Of a DNA stretch of 23,752 nt, positions 1 through 6,055 are shown in pieces. Below the pieces are notes generated by a model. It was not told the DNA's origin. It saw nothing but the letters and a program-made list of their open reading frames with translations, and did no database searches. Origin of the DNA: Candidatus Woesearchaeota archaeon (lineage in GTDB: Archaea; Nanobdellota; Nanobdellia; Woesearchaeales; ARS49); assembly GCA_003694525.1 (NCBI GenBank), contig RFLK01000038.1:1-23752 (forward strand), written 5' to 3'. The first letter of the stretch is position 1; every line of letters starts with the position of its first letter. The translations under genes were made by a program, and so were the position numbers.

Positions 1-788
1 ACATCTGATATTGCGATGAGCTCTTTGACATCCGGCCTGTAGCCCAGAAATCTTGTGGCGCTCATAACTCCTTCCTGCTCTGCTTTTTTGCGGTATTCCT
101 TTTCTGCTTCTCCTCTTCCTACGACGAGAAGTTCTGCTTTGTGTTTTTTTCTCACCTGTGCGAGAGCTTCAAATAGTGTAGGGTAGTCTTTTGTCTTTCG
201 AAGGTTTGCAACTGATATTATTATGGGGGCTCTTTCAGGGATTCCCAGAGATTTCCTTTTTTCTGTTTTGCTTATCTTTATCTTGAACTCTTCAAGGTCT
301 ATCCCGTTAGGTATTGTTGTTATTTTGCTTTCGGGTATTCCGTATGCTATCATGAATTTCTTGACGCTCTCTGAGACTGCAGTGTAGTGCGTGACGAGTC
401 TTTGCGTTAGCCTGTCCGCGCAGTTATGGGATCTTTTTTTGATCTCTTTTATTCTTATGCTTGATATTACTTTGGCCTTTGTTCCAACCGCTGCAAGTCT
501 TGCTATTATGTTTGCGTGGTAGAGGTAGCTGTGAACGATGTCTATCTTTTCGTTCTTGATGATTGTGCGTATTTTTTTTACTGCGCGCAGAGCGTCTGTT
601 ATTTTCTTGGCATTGAGTATTGTGACTTTTGCAAGTTTTCTGAATTCGGCTTCCAGATCTCCTCCAACAAGGCTTGCAATTGCGGGAGAGTATTTTTTCC
701 GGTCTATTTTTTTGAGAAGGCGCAAGAGCGCATTCTCTGCCCCGCCTCTCTCAAGTCCTGTTATGACGTAGAGTACTTTTAAGCCCAT
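1..788 (-). CDS. GT4-family glycosyltransferase, partial (C-terminus beyond window)
   Basis: The minus strand is open from an ATG at 788-786 to the window edge, giving 262 residues and no stop. The protein starts MGLKVLYVITGLERGGAENA, the typical opening of GT-B fold family 4 glycosyltransferases: a first beta strand, then a glycine-rich loop with GGAE. Further on are DIVHSYLYHANIIARL (about residues 84-99), VSESVKKF, the linker IPNGIDLEEF, and the start of the second Rossmann domain (IIISVANLRKTKDYPTL, then LLVVGRGE and RFLGYRPDV). The catalytic E-x7-E region would lie past the edge. The family transfers a sugar from a nucleotide- or lipid-linked donor; donor and acceptor cannot be told from sequence. 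A TATA-like box on the minus strand at 811-820 sits about 28 nt before the start, suggesting a leaderless mRNA. It could serve glycosylation of surface proteins such as the S-layer protein downstream, but that is inference. Confidence 0.9.
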   Translation of the reverse strand, partial: MGLKVLYVITGLERGGAENALLRLLKKIDRKKYSPAIASLVGGDLEAEFRKLAKVTILNAKKITDALRAVKKIRTIIKNEKIDIVHSYLYHANIIARLAAVGTKAKVISSIRIKEIKKRSHNCADRLTQRLVTHYTAVSESVKKFMIAYGIPESKITTIPNGIDLEEFKIKISKTEKRKSLGIPERAPIIISVANLRKTKDYPTLFEALAQVRKKHKAELLVVGRGEAEKEYRKKAEQEGVMSATRFLGYRPDVKELIAISD

Positions 789-810
789 TCGTTCTGGTTT
801 TCCTCTTTGC

Positions 811-820
811 TATTTTAAAG
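811..820 (-). promoter_or_regulatory. TATA box (box A) of the glycosyltransferase gene
   Basis: On the minus strand this reads ctttaaaata, centred about 28 nt before the ATG at 788. That spacing places the transcription start at or next to the start codon. Confidence 0.5.
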
Positions 821-895
821 CTTGCCTGTTGTTAAATGGCTGTCTTTTTGCTTTTTTGCGCGTTTTTCTCTTATTATGTTGCAAATACAGAAACA

Positions 896-903
896 TTTAA
901 ATA
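896..903 (+). promoter_or_regulatory. TATA box of the LSm-eL37 operon
   Basis: The sequence tttaaata lies here. Transcription would start near 925, leaving a short leader that holds a Shine-Dalgarno-like aaggggtg (926-933) about 9 nt before the ATG at 943. This favours the ATG at 943 over the in-frame GTG at 931. Confidence 0.6.
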
Positions 904-942
904 CTATTCAGGGGGAGTTTCGCTCAAGGGGTGTTCAAGAAT

Positions 943-1164
943 ATGGAACCAAGACCATTAGATGCGCTCAATCGCGCTCGTGACAAGAAAGTTATAGTTG
1001 ATTGCAAAAACGGCAGGCAGTACGTCGGTACCTTGAGGGCTTTCGACATTCACATCAATGCTGTTCTCGATGATACTGAGGAGCGCGTTGATGGTGAGGT
1101 TCGTCGCAAGCTGGGAACTGTGTTCATTCGCGGCGATACTATCCTGTTGATTACTCCGGCATAG
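943..1164 (+). CDS. LSm / Sm-like archaeal RNA-binding protein (SmAP)
   Basis: This 73-residue protein begins MEPRPLDALNRARDKKVIV and carries the Sm1 motif (NGRQYVGTLRAFDIHINAVLDD) and a short Sm2 motif ending FIRGDTILLI, with 'RG' at the expected place. Archaeal LSm proteins form heptameric rings that bind U-rich RNA and take part in RNA processing or tRNA and sRNA metabolism. The family start usually lies just before the 'RPLD' segment, which supports ATG 943. An in-frame GTG at 931 would add four residues. The next gene, eL37, starts 4 nt after the stop; LSm-L37e pairs are a common archaeal arrangement, so the two are probably co-transcribed from the TATA box at 896-903. Confidence 0.93.
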   Translation: MEPRPLDALNRARDKKVIVDCKNGRQYVGTLRAFDIHINAVLDDTEERVDGEVRRKLGTVFIRGDTILLITPA

Positions 1165-1168
1165 TTTT

Positions 1169-1342
1169 ATGGGACAGGGAGGAAAAGGCGGAACTGGAAG
1201 CCAGGGAAAAAAGTCCCGTGGCAAGTCGCACATACCTTGCAGGCGTTGCGGCTCTGTTAGCTATCACTGCACTAAGAAAGTTTGCTCAAGTTGCGGTTTT
1301 GGCAGGGGTCCAAAGGTGCGTGCTGACAAGTGGGGTGGATAA
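1169..1342 (+). CDS. rpl37e: 50S ribosomal protein eL37 (L37e)
   Basis: A 57-residue basic, glycine-rich protein starting MGQGGKGGTGSQGKKSRGKS. It contains the zinc ribbon CRRCGSVSYHCTKKVCSSCG, with C24-x2-C27 and C39-x2-C42, which is the hallmark of eL37; the flanking KSHIP before it and GFGRG after it also fit the family. eL37 is a large-subunit protein of archaea and eukaryotes that binds 23S rRNA. The N-terminus is somewhat longer and more glycine-rich than in most archaeal homologues. It starts 4 nt after the LSm stop codon and is probably in the same operon. It is too short to stand out in a length-filtered gene search but is unmistakable by sequence. Confidence 0.93.
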   Translation: MGQGGKGGTGSQGKKSRGKSHIPCRRCGSVSYHCTKKVCSSCGFGRGPKVRADKWGG

Positions 1343-1426
1343 TCCTCTCTTTGATTGTCTTATCTATTCTTTCTGATCTTTTTTTGGCTTATCATTTGAG
1401 GTTTTGCTGTTGTATTTTGCGCGATT

Positions 1427-1825
1427 TCAGGGCAGGTATGGCAACGCAAATCTTAGAAGGGCTGCAAGTCCGAACCAGTAGATTGTGTGCAGAACATCGA
1501 CGTGGCCCCATAGGTTGTACGCGTTTTTTGAGTAATCCCAGAGCTTTCTTTTGAGCACCTTATCGCAGAATATGCCCGATATTAATTCAAGGATTGTGAC
1601 GCTGATTCCGCCTATTAGCGTGTGCTCCATTAGATTGTAGTTTGTATTTTTGTATAATATCAGAAGCATTGTTCCGCCAATCCCGTACACTACTGATATG
1701 AATGGCAGATACGTTCTTGGCGCATAATGTCCTGATATTAGCGACCTGTACGTTGTATCTACAACCCATCCCAAAAAAGAGAAGGTTATGAAGTATGCCA
1801 AATATCTTACCGCTTCTTCTATCAT
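1427..1825 (-). CDS. CmpB-type membrane protein (putative ABC-transporter type IV, PF06541-like)
   Basis: A 132-residue integral membrane protein with about four hydrophobic segments (roughly 7-22, 42-58, 68-86, 110-128). The pattern FSFLGWVVDTTYRSLISGHY near the N-terminus, then FISVVYGIGG, a mid-protein E in ILELISGIFCDKVL, and KLWDYSKNAYNLWGHVDV match the family once called DUF1113 and now 'putative ABC-transporter type IV'. In that family the N-terminal GW..E/D and the W-D-Y-S....N-x-x-G/W signature are conserved. No biochemical role is firmly known. The gene is read toward the LSm-eL37 operon, so the two transcription units converge. It shares an AT-rich promoter box with tRNA-Leu, which is read the other way, and the box is about 26 nt from the ATG at 1825. 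Confidence 0.75.
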   Translation of the reverse strand: MIEEAVRYLAYFITFSFLGWVVDTTYRSLISGHYAPRTYLPFISVVYGIGGTMLLILYKNTNYNLMEHTLIGGISVTILELISGIFCDKVLKRKLWDYSKNAYNLWGHVDVLHTIYWFGLAALLRFALPYLP

Positions 1826-1844
1826 TGACAGTTCTTTTTTTGCA

Positions 1845-1857
1845 AATATTTAAAAAC
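1845..1857. promoter_or_regulatory. Shared bidirectional TATA region for tRNA-Leu and the CmpB-type gene
   Basis: The stretch aaatatttaaaaa can be read as a TATA box on both strands. On the plus strand tttaaaaa (1849-1856) lies about 30 nt before tRNA-Leu. On the minus strand ttaaatattt lies about 26 nt before the ATG at 1825. Confidence 0.5.
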
Positions 1858-1882
1858 TATTCTCTTAGCAGCATAACAGTTC

Positions 1883-1966
1883 GCGGAGGTAGCGAAGTGG
1901 TCAAACGTGCCAGGTTTAGGCCCTGGTGGCTTAGTGCCTTCGCAGGTTCGAATCCTGCCCTCCGCA
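1883..1966 (+). tRNA. tRNA-Leu (anticodon UAG)
   Basis: A complete class II cloverleaf. The acceptor strands gcggagg (1883-1889) and cctccgc (1959-1965) pair fully, with discriminator A1966. The anticodon stem ccagg/cctgg encloses the loop tttaggc, with the anticodon TAG at 1917-1919. A long variable arm follows, and the T arm is gcagg-ttcgaat-cctgc (1942-1958). The length of 84 nt and the extra arm fit leucine. No CCA is encoded, so it must be added after transcription. The T run after 1966 may serve as terminator. No intron is seen. Confidence 0.97.
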
Positions 1967-2016
1967 TTTTTGGGTTTGTACTTGTGTTGATGTTTTTGGC
2001 GTGGTCAAACGCTAAA

Positions 2017-2024
2017 TTTATAAA
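2017..2024 (+). promoter_or_regulatory. TATA box before the small secreted protein and JAMM gene
   Basis: The sequence tttataaa is centred about 28 nt before the ATG at 2049. This selects 2049 over an upstream in-frame TTG at 2031 and suggests a leaderless transcript. Confidence 0.6.
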
Positions 2025-2048
2025 CGCTCGTTGGTTTTTGTCTTTTCA

Positions 2049-2411
2049 ATGAAAGAGGGATATGTTATGTTGGCCATTGTTCTTGTGGTCGCTTTTTTTG
2101 CCGTTGCTCAAATTTCTGCAACTGGAAATGCTGCTTATAATCAGTATCATTTTATGGCGTATAATGGTTATGTTGGCAACAAGGTGTATGGTGGCGCTGT
2201 AAAGAAGGTTTATCAGAGGCCTGCAACTTTGAGCAAGCAGCTTGAGAGGGATTTGTATGTTGCCAGGGTTCAGAAGTATTTGCTTGATAATCGCGACAAG
2301 TGGGATTGTTCTTTTGGAAGCGAGGCATTGTCAAGCCCGTATCCTTGTATGCCTGATGGTGATTCTGGTAGGTATTGCTGTGTTGTTTCAAGCAATTATG
2401 ATTTGACGTGA
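2049..2411 (+). CDS. Small secreted or membrane-tethered protein with C-terminal cysteines
   Basis: A 120-residue protein of unknown function. Residues 5-24 (YVMLAIVLVVAFFAVAQISA) form a single hydrophobic segment that acts as a signal anchor or signal peptide; the MKEG just before it could also be read as a class III (pilin-like) leader, but this is weak. The mature part is rich in Tyr and Asn (residues 30-56), followed by a charged helix-like stretch (60-84). The C-terminus has four cysteines at 87, 100, 110 and 111 that could form disulfides outside the cell. The start is set by the TATA box at 2017-2024. The stop TGA overlaps the GTG start of the next gene, so the two are probably translated together. 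No known family was recognised. Confidence 0.65.
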   Translation: MKEGYVMLAIVLVVAFFAVAQISATGNAAYNQYHFMAYNGYVGNKVYGGAVKKVYQRPATLSKQLERDLYVARVQKYLLDNRDKWDCSFGSEALSSPYPCMPDGDSGRYCCVVSSNYDLT

Positions 2412-2974
2412 GCGCTTGTTCTGATCGCAAGGAGGGGTTGAAGTCGGAGGTTGAATGCGGAGATGTTGAGCTCTCCGAGGAAATAAGCGTTGGCTCTTGC
2501 TCGCCCGCTCGCAAGTTTTTTGTTTGGGTGGTTGCTGTTTTCTTGCTTTTCATTTTTGTTTTTTGGTCTTTTTCAGGGGTTCTTGAGAGCAGGGTTGAGA
2601 GTTCTGTTGTAAGGGGAGGGGTTTTGCGTTTTGGCAGTGAGCGTGTGGTTTTTTCAAATGGTTCTCTTGAGCGCCTTCAGGGCGAGTTTATTGATAATCA
2701 GGGCAGGGAGATCAAGGCTTGTGCATATGGTCGCGCAGTGGGTTCTGATTATTTCATAGAGCGTGTTTCATTTCCCGTTATTATAAGGGCCAATGTTTTG
2801 CACGTGGTAAGCGAGCCTTGTCCTGAAGGCGCTCTTTTTGACATTCACAGCCATCCGGTAAACGAGTGTATTGCAAGCGGCCAGGATATTCGCTCTCTGA
2901 AAAAGTTGAGGCTCAACAATCCTGATATCAGGATGCTTGTTATGTGCGCACCGGATCGTTTTTCTCTTGTATGA
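2408..2974 (+). CDS. Membrane-anchored JAB/MPN (JAMM motif) metalloprotease-like protein
   Basis: A 188-residue protein with a polar N-terminus (1-36), one strong membrane span (about 37-58, FFVWVVAVFLLFIFVFWSF) and a C-terminal domain of about 120 residues. That domain carries a complete JAMM zinc signature: HSHP with H147 and H149, then ten residues to D160, with S157 in place (H-x-H-x10-D). E101 in GREIKACAYG is the likely catalytic glutamate. The JAMM family hydrolyses isopeptide or peptide bonds, for example removing ubiquitin-like proteins. With few positive charges before the span and more after it, the orientation is uncertain; the catalytic domain may face outside. The GTG start overlaps the stop of the preceding small secreted protein by 4 nt, pointing to a shared operon. 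No ubiquitin-like gene is seen nearby, so the substrate is unknown. Confidence 0.75.
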   Translation: MSACSDRKEGLKSEVECGDVELSEEISVGSCSPARKFFVWVVAVFLLFIFVFWSFSGVLESRVESSVVRGGVLRFGSERVVFSNGSLERLQGEFIDNQGREIKACAYGRAVGSDYFIERVSFPVIIRANVLHVVSEPCPEGALFDIHSHPVNECIASGQDIRSLKKLRLNNPDIRMLVMCAPDRFSLV

Positions 2975-2982
2975 GTTTGCAC

Positions 2983-3174
2983 TTTTAAACAGTTTGAGTA
3001 CTTTTTTTAGAGGATGGAATACGTCAAGTACGTTCGAAACTTTTATAAAGTATCTTTCTTTATTCTCGTCAATGAAGACGAATGTATCGTCGTGCCATTG
3101 ATGAAAAAGAGGAAAGACGACCGTATGAGACTTGAAGCATTCTGTATGGGAAGTGTGAACGCAAACTTTATATA
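2983..3174 (+). promoter_or_regulatory. Three tandem TATA boxes upstream of the S-layer gene
   Basis: Three box A-like elements follow one another: ttttaaac (2983-2990), tttataa (3042-3048) and tttatata (3167-3174). The last is the likely main S-layer promoter, with a start near 3196. The first and second are each about 27 nt before ATG codons at 3014 and 3072, so they could also drive small leaderless ORFs. No other gene is convincing in 2975-3249. Confidence 0.5.
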
Positions 3175-3253
3175 CGCGACATTATCTCAGCGGTTAGAGT
3201 CTTTACATCACATGGTAAAGATACACCAAAACACGGAGGTGTTTGTTAGATGA
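3014..3253 (+). CDS. Doubtful 79-residue ORF in the S-layer upstream region
   Basis: An ATG at 3014 lies about 27 nt after a TATA box, the spacing used by many genes here. The frame stays open for 79 codons, and its TGA overlaps the S-layer ATG as ATGA (3250-3253), which is the usual operon junction in this window. Against it, two further TATA boxes and the S-layer Shine-Dalgarno lie inside the frame, its codons include several TTA that are rare elsewhere, and the protein shows no recognised domain, signal peptide or membrane span. It may equally be regulatory DNA. An alternative is a nine-codon leaderless ORF from ATG 3072 to 3101. Confidence 0.25.
   Translation: MEYVKYVRNFYKVSFFILVNEDECIVVPLMKKRKDDRMRLEAFCMGSVNANFIYATLSQRLESLHHMVKIHQNTEVFVR
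3199..3242 (+). promoter_or_regulatory. S-layer mRNA leader with two hairpins and Shine-Dalgarno
   Basis: The predicted leader starts near 3196. Stem 1 pairs tctttac (3200-3206) with gtaaaga (3215-3221) around an 8-nt loop, close to the 5' end. Stem 2 pairs acacc (3223-3227) with ggtgt (3238-3242) and takes in part of the Shine-Dalgarno ggaggtg (3235-3241), 8 nt before the ATG. Stem 1 may stabilise the mRNA, and stem 2 may tune translation. Confidence 0.45.
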
Positions 3254-5949
3254 GAGCAGTACAAGCGATAAAAAAGATGGTGGCTTTGGGTATGGGTTTG
3301 ACGATGGTTGGAGCGACCATCTTCGGTGCCTCTGCGGCAAGCTTGTCCGACTGGCCTGCGCCGTTTGTTGTGAACGGAACTCCTGCCTCTAACTTGGCAG
3401 TTGTTGTGGGCGACAAGGCGGAAGGTTCTGACGTTGTTGGCGCTGTGGACATTATCCAGGCGCTCCAGTCCCAAGCGGTCGTTAAAGTGGCTGCCCCGGC
3501 AACTGGCGCTACGCAACTCGTGGTTGAGGGCGACGCTGTGGAGATCGGATCTACGTCTGATCTTTTGGAAATCGGCGAGCCTCTTGGAGATGTCCGAGAG
3601 ACTTTGACTGAAGTCGACCTTGATATGCTCAAGGGAGGCCAGGTTGTGACGGATCAAGGAAGCACTGAGTTTAATCAGTACTTGAGGTTCTTGAACAACC
3701 CGTCGGCAGGCTCTGTTCAGTTCGCTGAGGATGAGCGTGACCGTGTTGGCCACTACCTCTTCTGGGATGACGGCCAGTTGGTTTTCCAATGGGAGCTTGA
3801 GTTCGAGGAAGGACTTGAGTCAGAAGTCAAGGGCAATGACTTGAAGGACCTTGAGGATGAGGACTTGACTATTCTCGGACAGCCCTTCGTTATTGTAGAC
3901 ACTGATTTGTCTATTGGAACATCGGGCAACACGACCCAAGATGCTGCAACGCCTGATTTGACTGTTGAGCTGATAGGCGGTGCTGTTTCGGCTGTTCTTG
4001 GCGAGAACGACAAGGAAACTTACGTCGTTGACGGAAAGGAATACGAGGTTGAAGTCCTTGTCATATCCGAGACGTCGGCTGGCGGAGAGGGTTCTGTCAA
4101 GTTCCGCATCAACGGCGAGATAACCGACGAGCTTGAGGACGGCGAGACCGATGTTCTTGCAGATGGAACCCAGATAGGTATCCGTGACATCCTGGCAACA
4201 GGAAAGGACATACAGAAGTCGATAGTTCAGTTCTATCTCGGCGCATACAAGGTGGAGTTCCGCGATACTAACACGTCGGATGCTGCTTTCGTTGCAGCAG
4301 GAGCGCAGGTCAATGAGGAGACTATCGAGGACTCTTTCGTTCAGATAAAGGGTCAGTTCCAGGGTTCCGTTGTAAGGACTCCTGCAGGAACTGGGTCCGA
4401 TCTGACAGGATCCGAGTTCGAAGTTCAGAACATACAGTACAACTTGACGGCAGATGCTGTTCTTGGTGACATGTATGTAGCTCCTGGAACTGGCGTTCGC
4501 GCTCAGCTCGACGAGCCTGAGGGTATGTTGACTCCGAACTGGGACATCCGCTACGAAGGACTTATGGACACGGGAGTCACCAATGTGCGTCTTGACGCAG
4601 CTGGTGATGACGAGTACGACCTAGAGTTCACGAACCAGGAAGGCATCTTCTTCGATGTGCCATATATGAGCAACGAAGTCGGAAACGATGCCATAAAGGC
4701 TGGTTTGAGCAGTCTGAAGTTCGGTGACAACGACGATGATCTCTGGTTCACTGAGATGAACGGTCCTGATGCTGCGTTGACAAACGCGGTGACTCTGTCC
4801 GGTACGAACCCTGATGCGTTCATGATTGGGGACGATGACTTCTTCCTCGTCAGCAATTGTGCGCACCCAGATTTCGACACTACAACGGACAACACCTGTT
4901 TCAGCCACGTGCTCAGGTACGACAGCTTGGATAGGACAAACAGGCAGTTGACGTTCACAGACCTTGGTACTGGAACCCGCGAGGTTACCTTTGATGCTAC
5001 AACGCAGGTAGCTCAGCTTGTCGTTGGAGGTATAACGTACGTAGTAGGTTTGAATGGCGCAACTGACAACTTGGTCGTTGATCTTGACGGCGATGGAGTT
5101 CTTTCAAGCTGTCACGAAGCGATTGTTGGAATCCAGGGAGAAGGTTTGCTTGACTTGGGTAACCAGTCGAACAACACGTTCACTGCAAACTTGTCTCTAC
5201 CATCAAACGTCTCGTGTGCAAACACAACAGATACTCTCAACGAGCTTAAGTTGACAACTCTTGCAAAAGAGTTCGACGAAGCAGCAGTTGCAGAGGTCTT
5301 GAGCACTGTTGTTGAATCAAGGACTGGAAACGAGATCGGGCTTGCTGCATCGCACAGCTTCTCGACAGGTTCCAACCCGTTGAACTTGTCTGGAACTCTC
5401 TTCGGTCCATTCGAGCTTGAGGAGAACGACGATCTTAGCCAGGCGCTCAGCGGATACGGTGTCTTCTTGGAGGTCTTTGACCCTCAAGGCAGCGAGGAAG
5501 CTGAAGACTTGACAATAGAGTACCCGCTAAGCCAGCGTGGCGCTCGTGTCTTCGTAACTGGCGGCGTTGTTTCAACAACTGCTGTTGAGGCAGGCGGCGC
5601 TGAGCGTGTCCAGCCGATCCAGCTTGGTGCAGCAAAGCTTGCATCTGAGATCAGCGATGTGACTCAGCTCAACGCGATCGTTGTCGGCGGTCCTTGTGCG
5701 AACCCAATCGCAGCTACGCTCATGGGCAACCCTGAGCCTTGCTACGAGGCAGTTCCGCAGAACAAGGCGCTTGTGAAGCTCTATGAGCACACAAACGGCA
5801 ATGTTGCATTGCTTGTTGCAGGTCGCACAGCGTTGAACACGAGACAGGCATCTCGCGCAGTCGCAACCGGTCAGATTGCGAATGTTGAGGGAATGTCTGC
5901 TGAAGTCTCAGGCACAACGCTTGCTGACGTGACCGTCAAGGCAGTCTAA
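3250..5949 (+). CDS. S-layer glycoprotein
   Basis: An 899-residue acidic secreted protein. The signal peptide runs to about residue 29 (positive start MRAVQAIKK, hydrophobic core, then GASA before ASLSDWPAPFV). The first mature segment (LSDWPAPFVVNGTPASNLAV, then VVGDKAEGSDVVGAVDIIQAL) is the N-terminal S-layer domain of methanococcal and DPANN proteins. The C-terminus repeats that fold's second half (LNAIVVGGPCANPIAATLMG, then ALLVAGRTALNTRQASRAV). The middle is beta-rich and low in cysteine. There are many Asn-x-Ser/Thr sequons, five of them within residues 638-660. No C-terminal membrane span is seen, so it is probably held by lattice contacts or partner proteins. It has a leader with Shine-Dalgarno and hairpins, and its codons prefer C-ending forms (TTC, AAC, GAC) more than its neighbours do, as expected for a very highly expressed gene. 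It appears to be a single-gene unit, with U-rich terminators after it. Confidence 0.93.
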   Translation: MRAVQAIKKMVALGMGLTMVGATIFGASAASLSDWPAPFVVNGTPASNLAVVVGDKAEGSDVVGAVDIIQALQSQAVVKVAAPATGATQLVVEGDAVEIGSTSDLLEIGEPLGDVRETLTEVDLDMLKGGQVVTDQGSTEFNQYLRFLNNPSAGSVQFAEDERDRVGHYLFWDDGQLVFQWELEFEEGLESEVKGNDLKDLEDEDLTILGQPFVIVDTDLSIGTSGNTTQDAATPDLTVELIGGAVSAVLGENDKETYVVDGKEYEVEVLVISETSAGGEGSVKFRINGEITDELEDGETDVLADGTQIGIRDILATGKDIQKSIVQFYLGAYKVEFRDTNTSDAAFVAAGAQVNEETIEDSFVQIKGQFQGSVVRTPAGTGSDLTGSEFEVQNIQYNLTADAVLGDMYVAPGTGVRAQLDEPEGMLTPNWDIRYEGLMDTGVTNVRLDAAGDDEYDLEFTNQEGIFFDVPYMSNEVGNDAIKAGLSSLKFGDNDDDLWFTEMNGPDAALTNAVTLSGTNPDAFMIGDDDFFLVSNCAHPDFDTTTDNTCFSHVLRYDSLDRTNRQLTFTDLGTGTREVTFDATTQVAQLVVGGITYVVGLNGATDNLVVDLDGDGVLSSCHEAIVGIQGEGLLDLGNQSNNTFTANLSLPSNVSCANTTDTLNELKLTTLAKEFDEAAVAEVLSTVVESRTGNEIGLAASHSFSTGSNPLNLSGTLFGPFELEENDDLSQALSGYGVFLEVFDPQGSEEAEDLTIEYPLSQRGARVFVTGGVVSTTAVEAGGAERVQPIQLGAAKLASEISDVTQLNAIVVGGPCANPIAATLMGNPEPCYEAVPQNKALVKLYEHTNGNVALLVAGRTALNTRQASRAVATGQIANVEGMSAEVSGTTLADVTVKAV

Positions 5950-5954
5950 GCGTT

Positions 5955-5990
5955 TTGAACTTTTTTCTTTTTTCTTCTTATTTTTTTGAC
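5955..5990 (+). terminator. T-rich terminator after the S-layer gene
   Basis: Three runs of six to seven T (5961-5966, 5968-5973 and about 5981-5987) follow the stop codon closely on the plus strand. Archaeal intrinsic termination needs such U-rich tracts and no hairpin. Confidence 0.65.
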
Positions 5991-6024
5991 GTGTTTCTTT
6001 TTGCCCGGTTTTTCTGTGAGAAAC

Positions 6025-6032
6025 TTTATAAA
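6025..6032 (+). promoter_or_regulatory. TATA box before the Ig-like membrane protein gene
   Basis: The sequence tttataaa is centred about 28 nt before the ATG at 6056. It selects this start over an upstream in-frame start at 6038 and implies a leaderless mRNA. Confidence 0.6.
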
Positions 6033-6055
6033 TAACTTTGTTTTGCTTATTTGTT

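Noticed and set aside
516..782. An 88-codon plus-strand frame inside the glycosyltransferase
   Set aside because: The minus strand gives a clear GT4 protein over the same bases.
1795..2052. An 85-codon plus-strand frame overlapping tRNA-Leu
   Set aside because: The tRNA is certain, and the frame merely reads through it and its promoter.
2152..2553. A 133-codon minus-strand frame opposite the small secreted protein and JAMM gene
   Set aside because: Its composition is low-complexity (Ser, Thr, His, Gln, Asn), as expected from antisense of these genes, and it has no promoter.
3208..3789. A 193-codon minus-strand frame over the S-layer start
   Set aside because: It covers the S-layer promoter leader, signal peptide and N-terminal domain in antisense and shows no domain.
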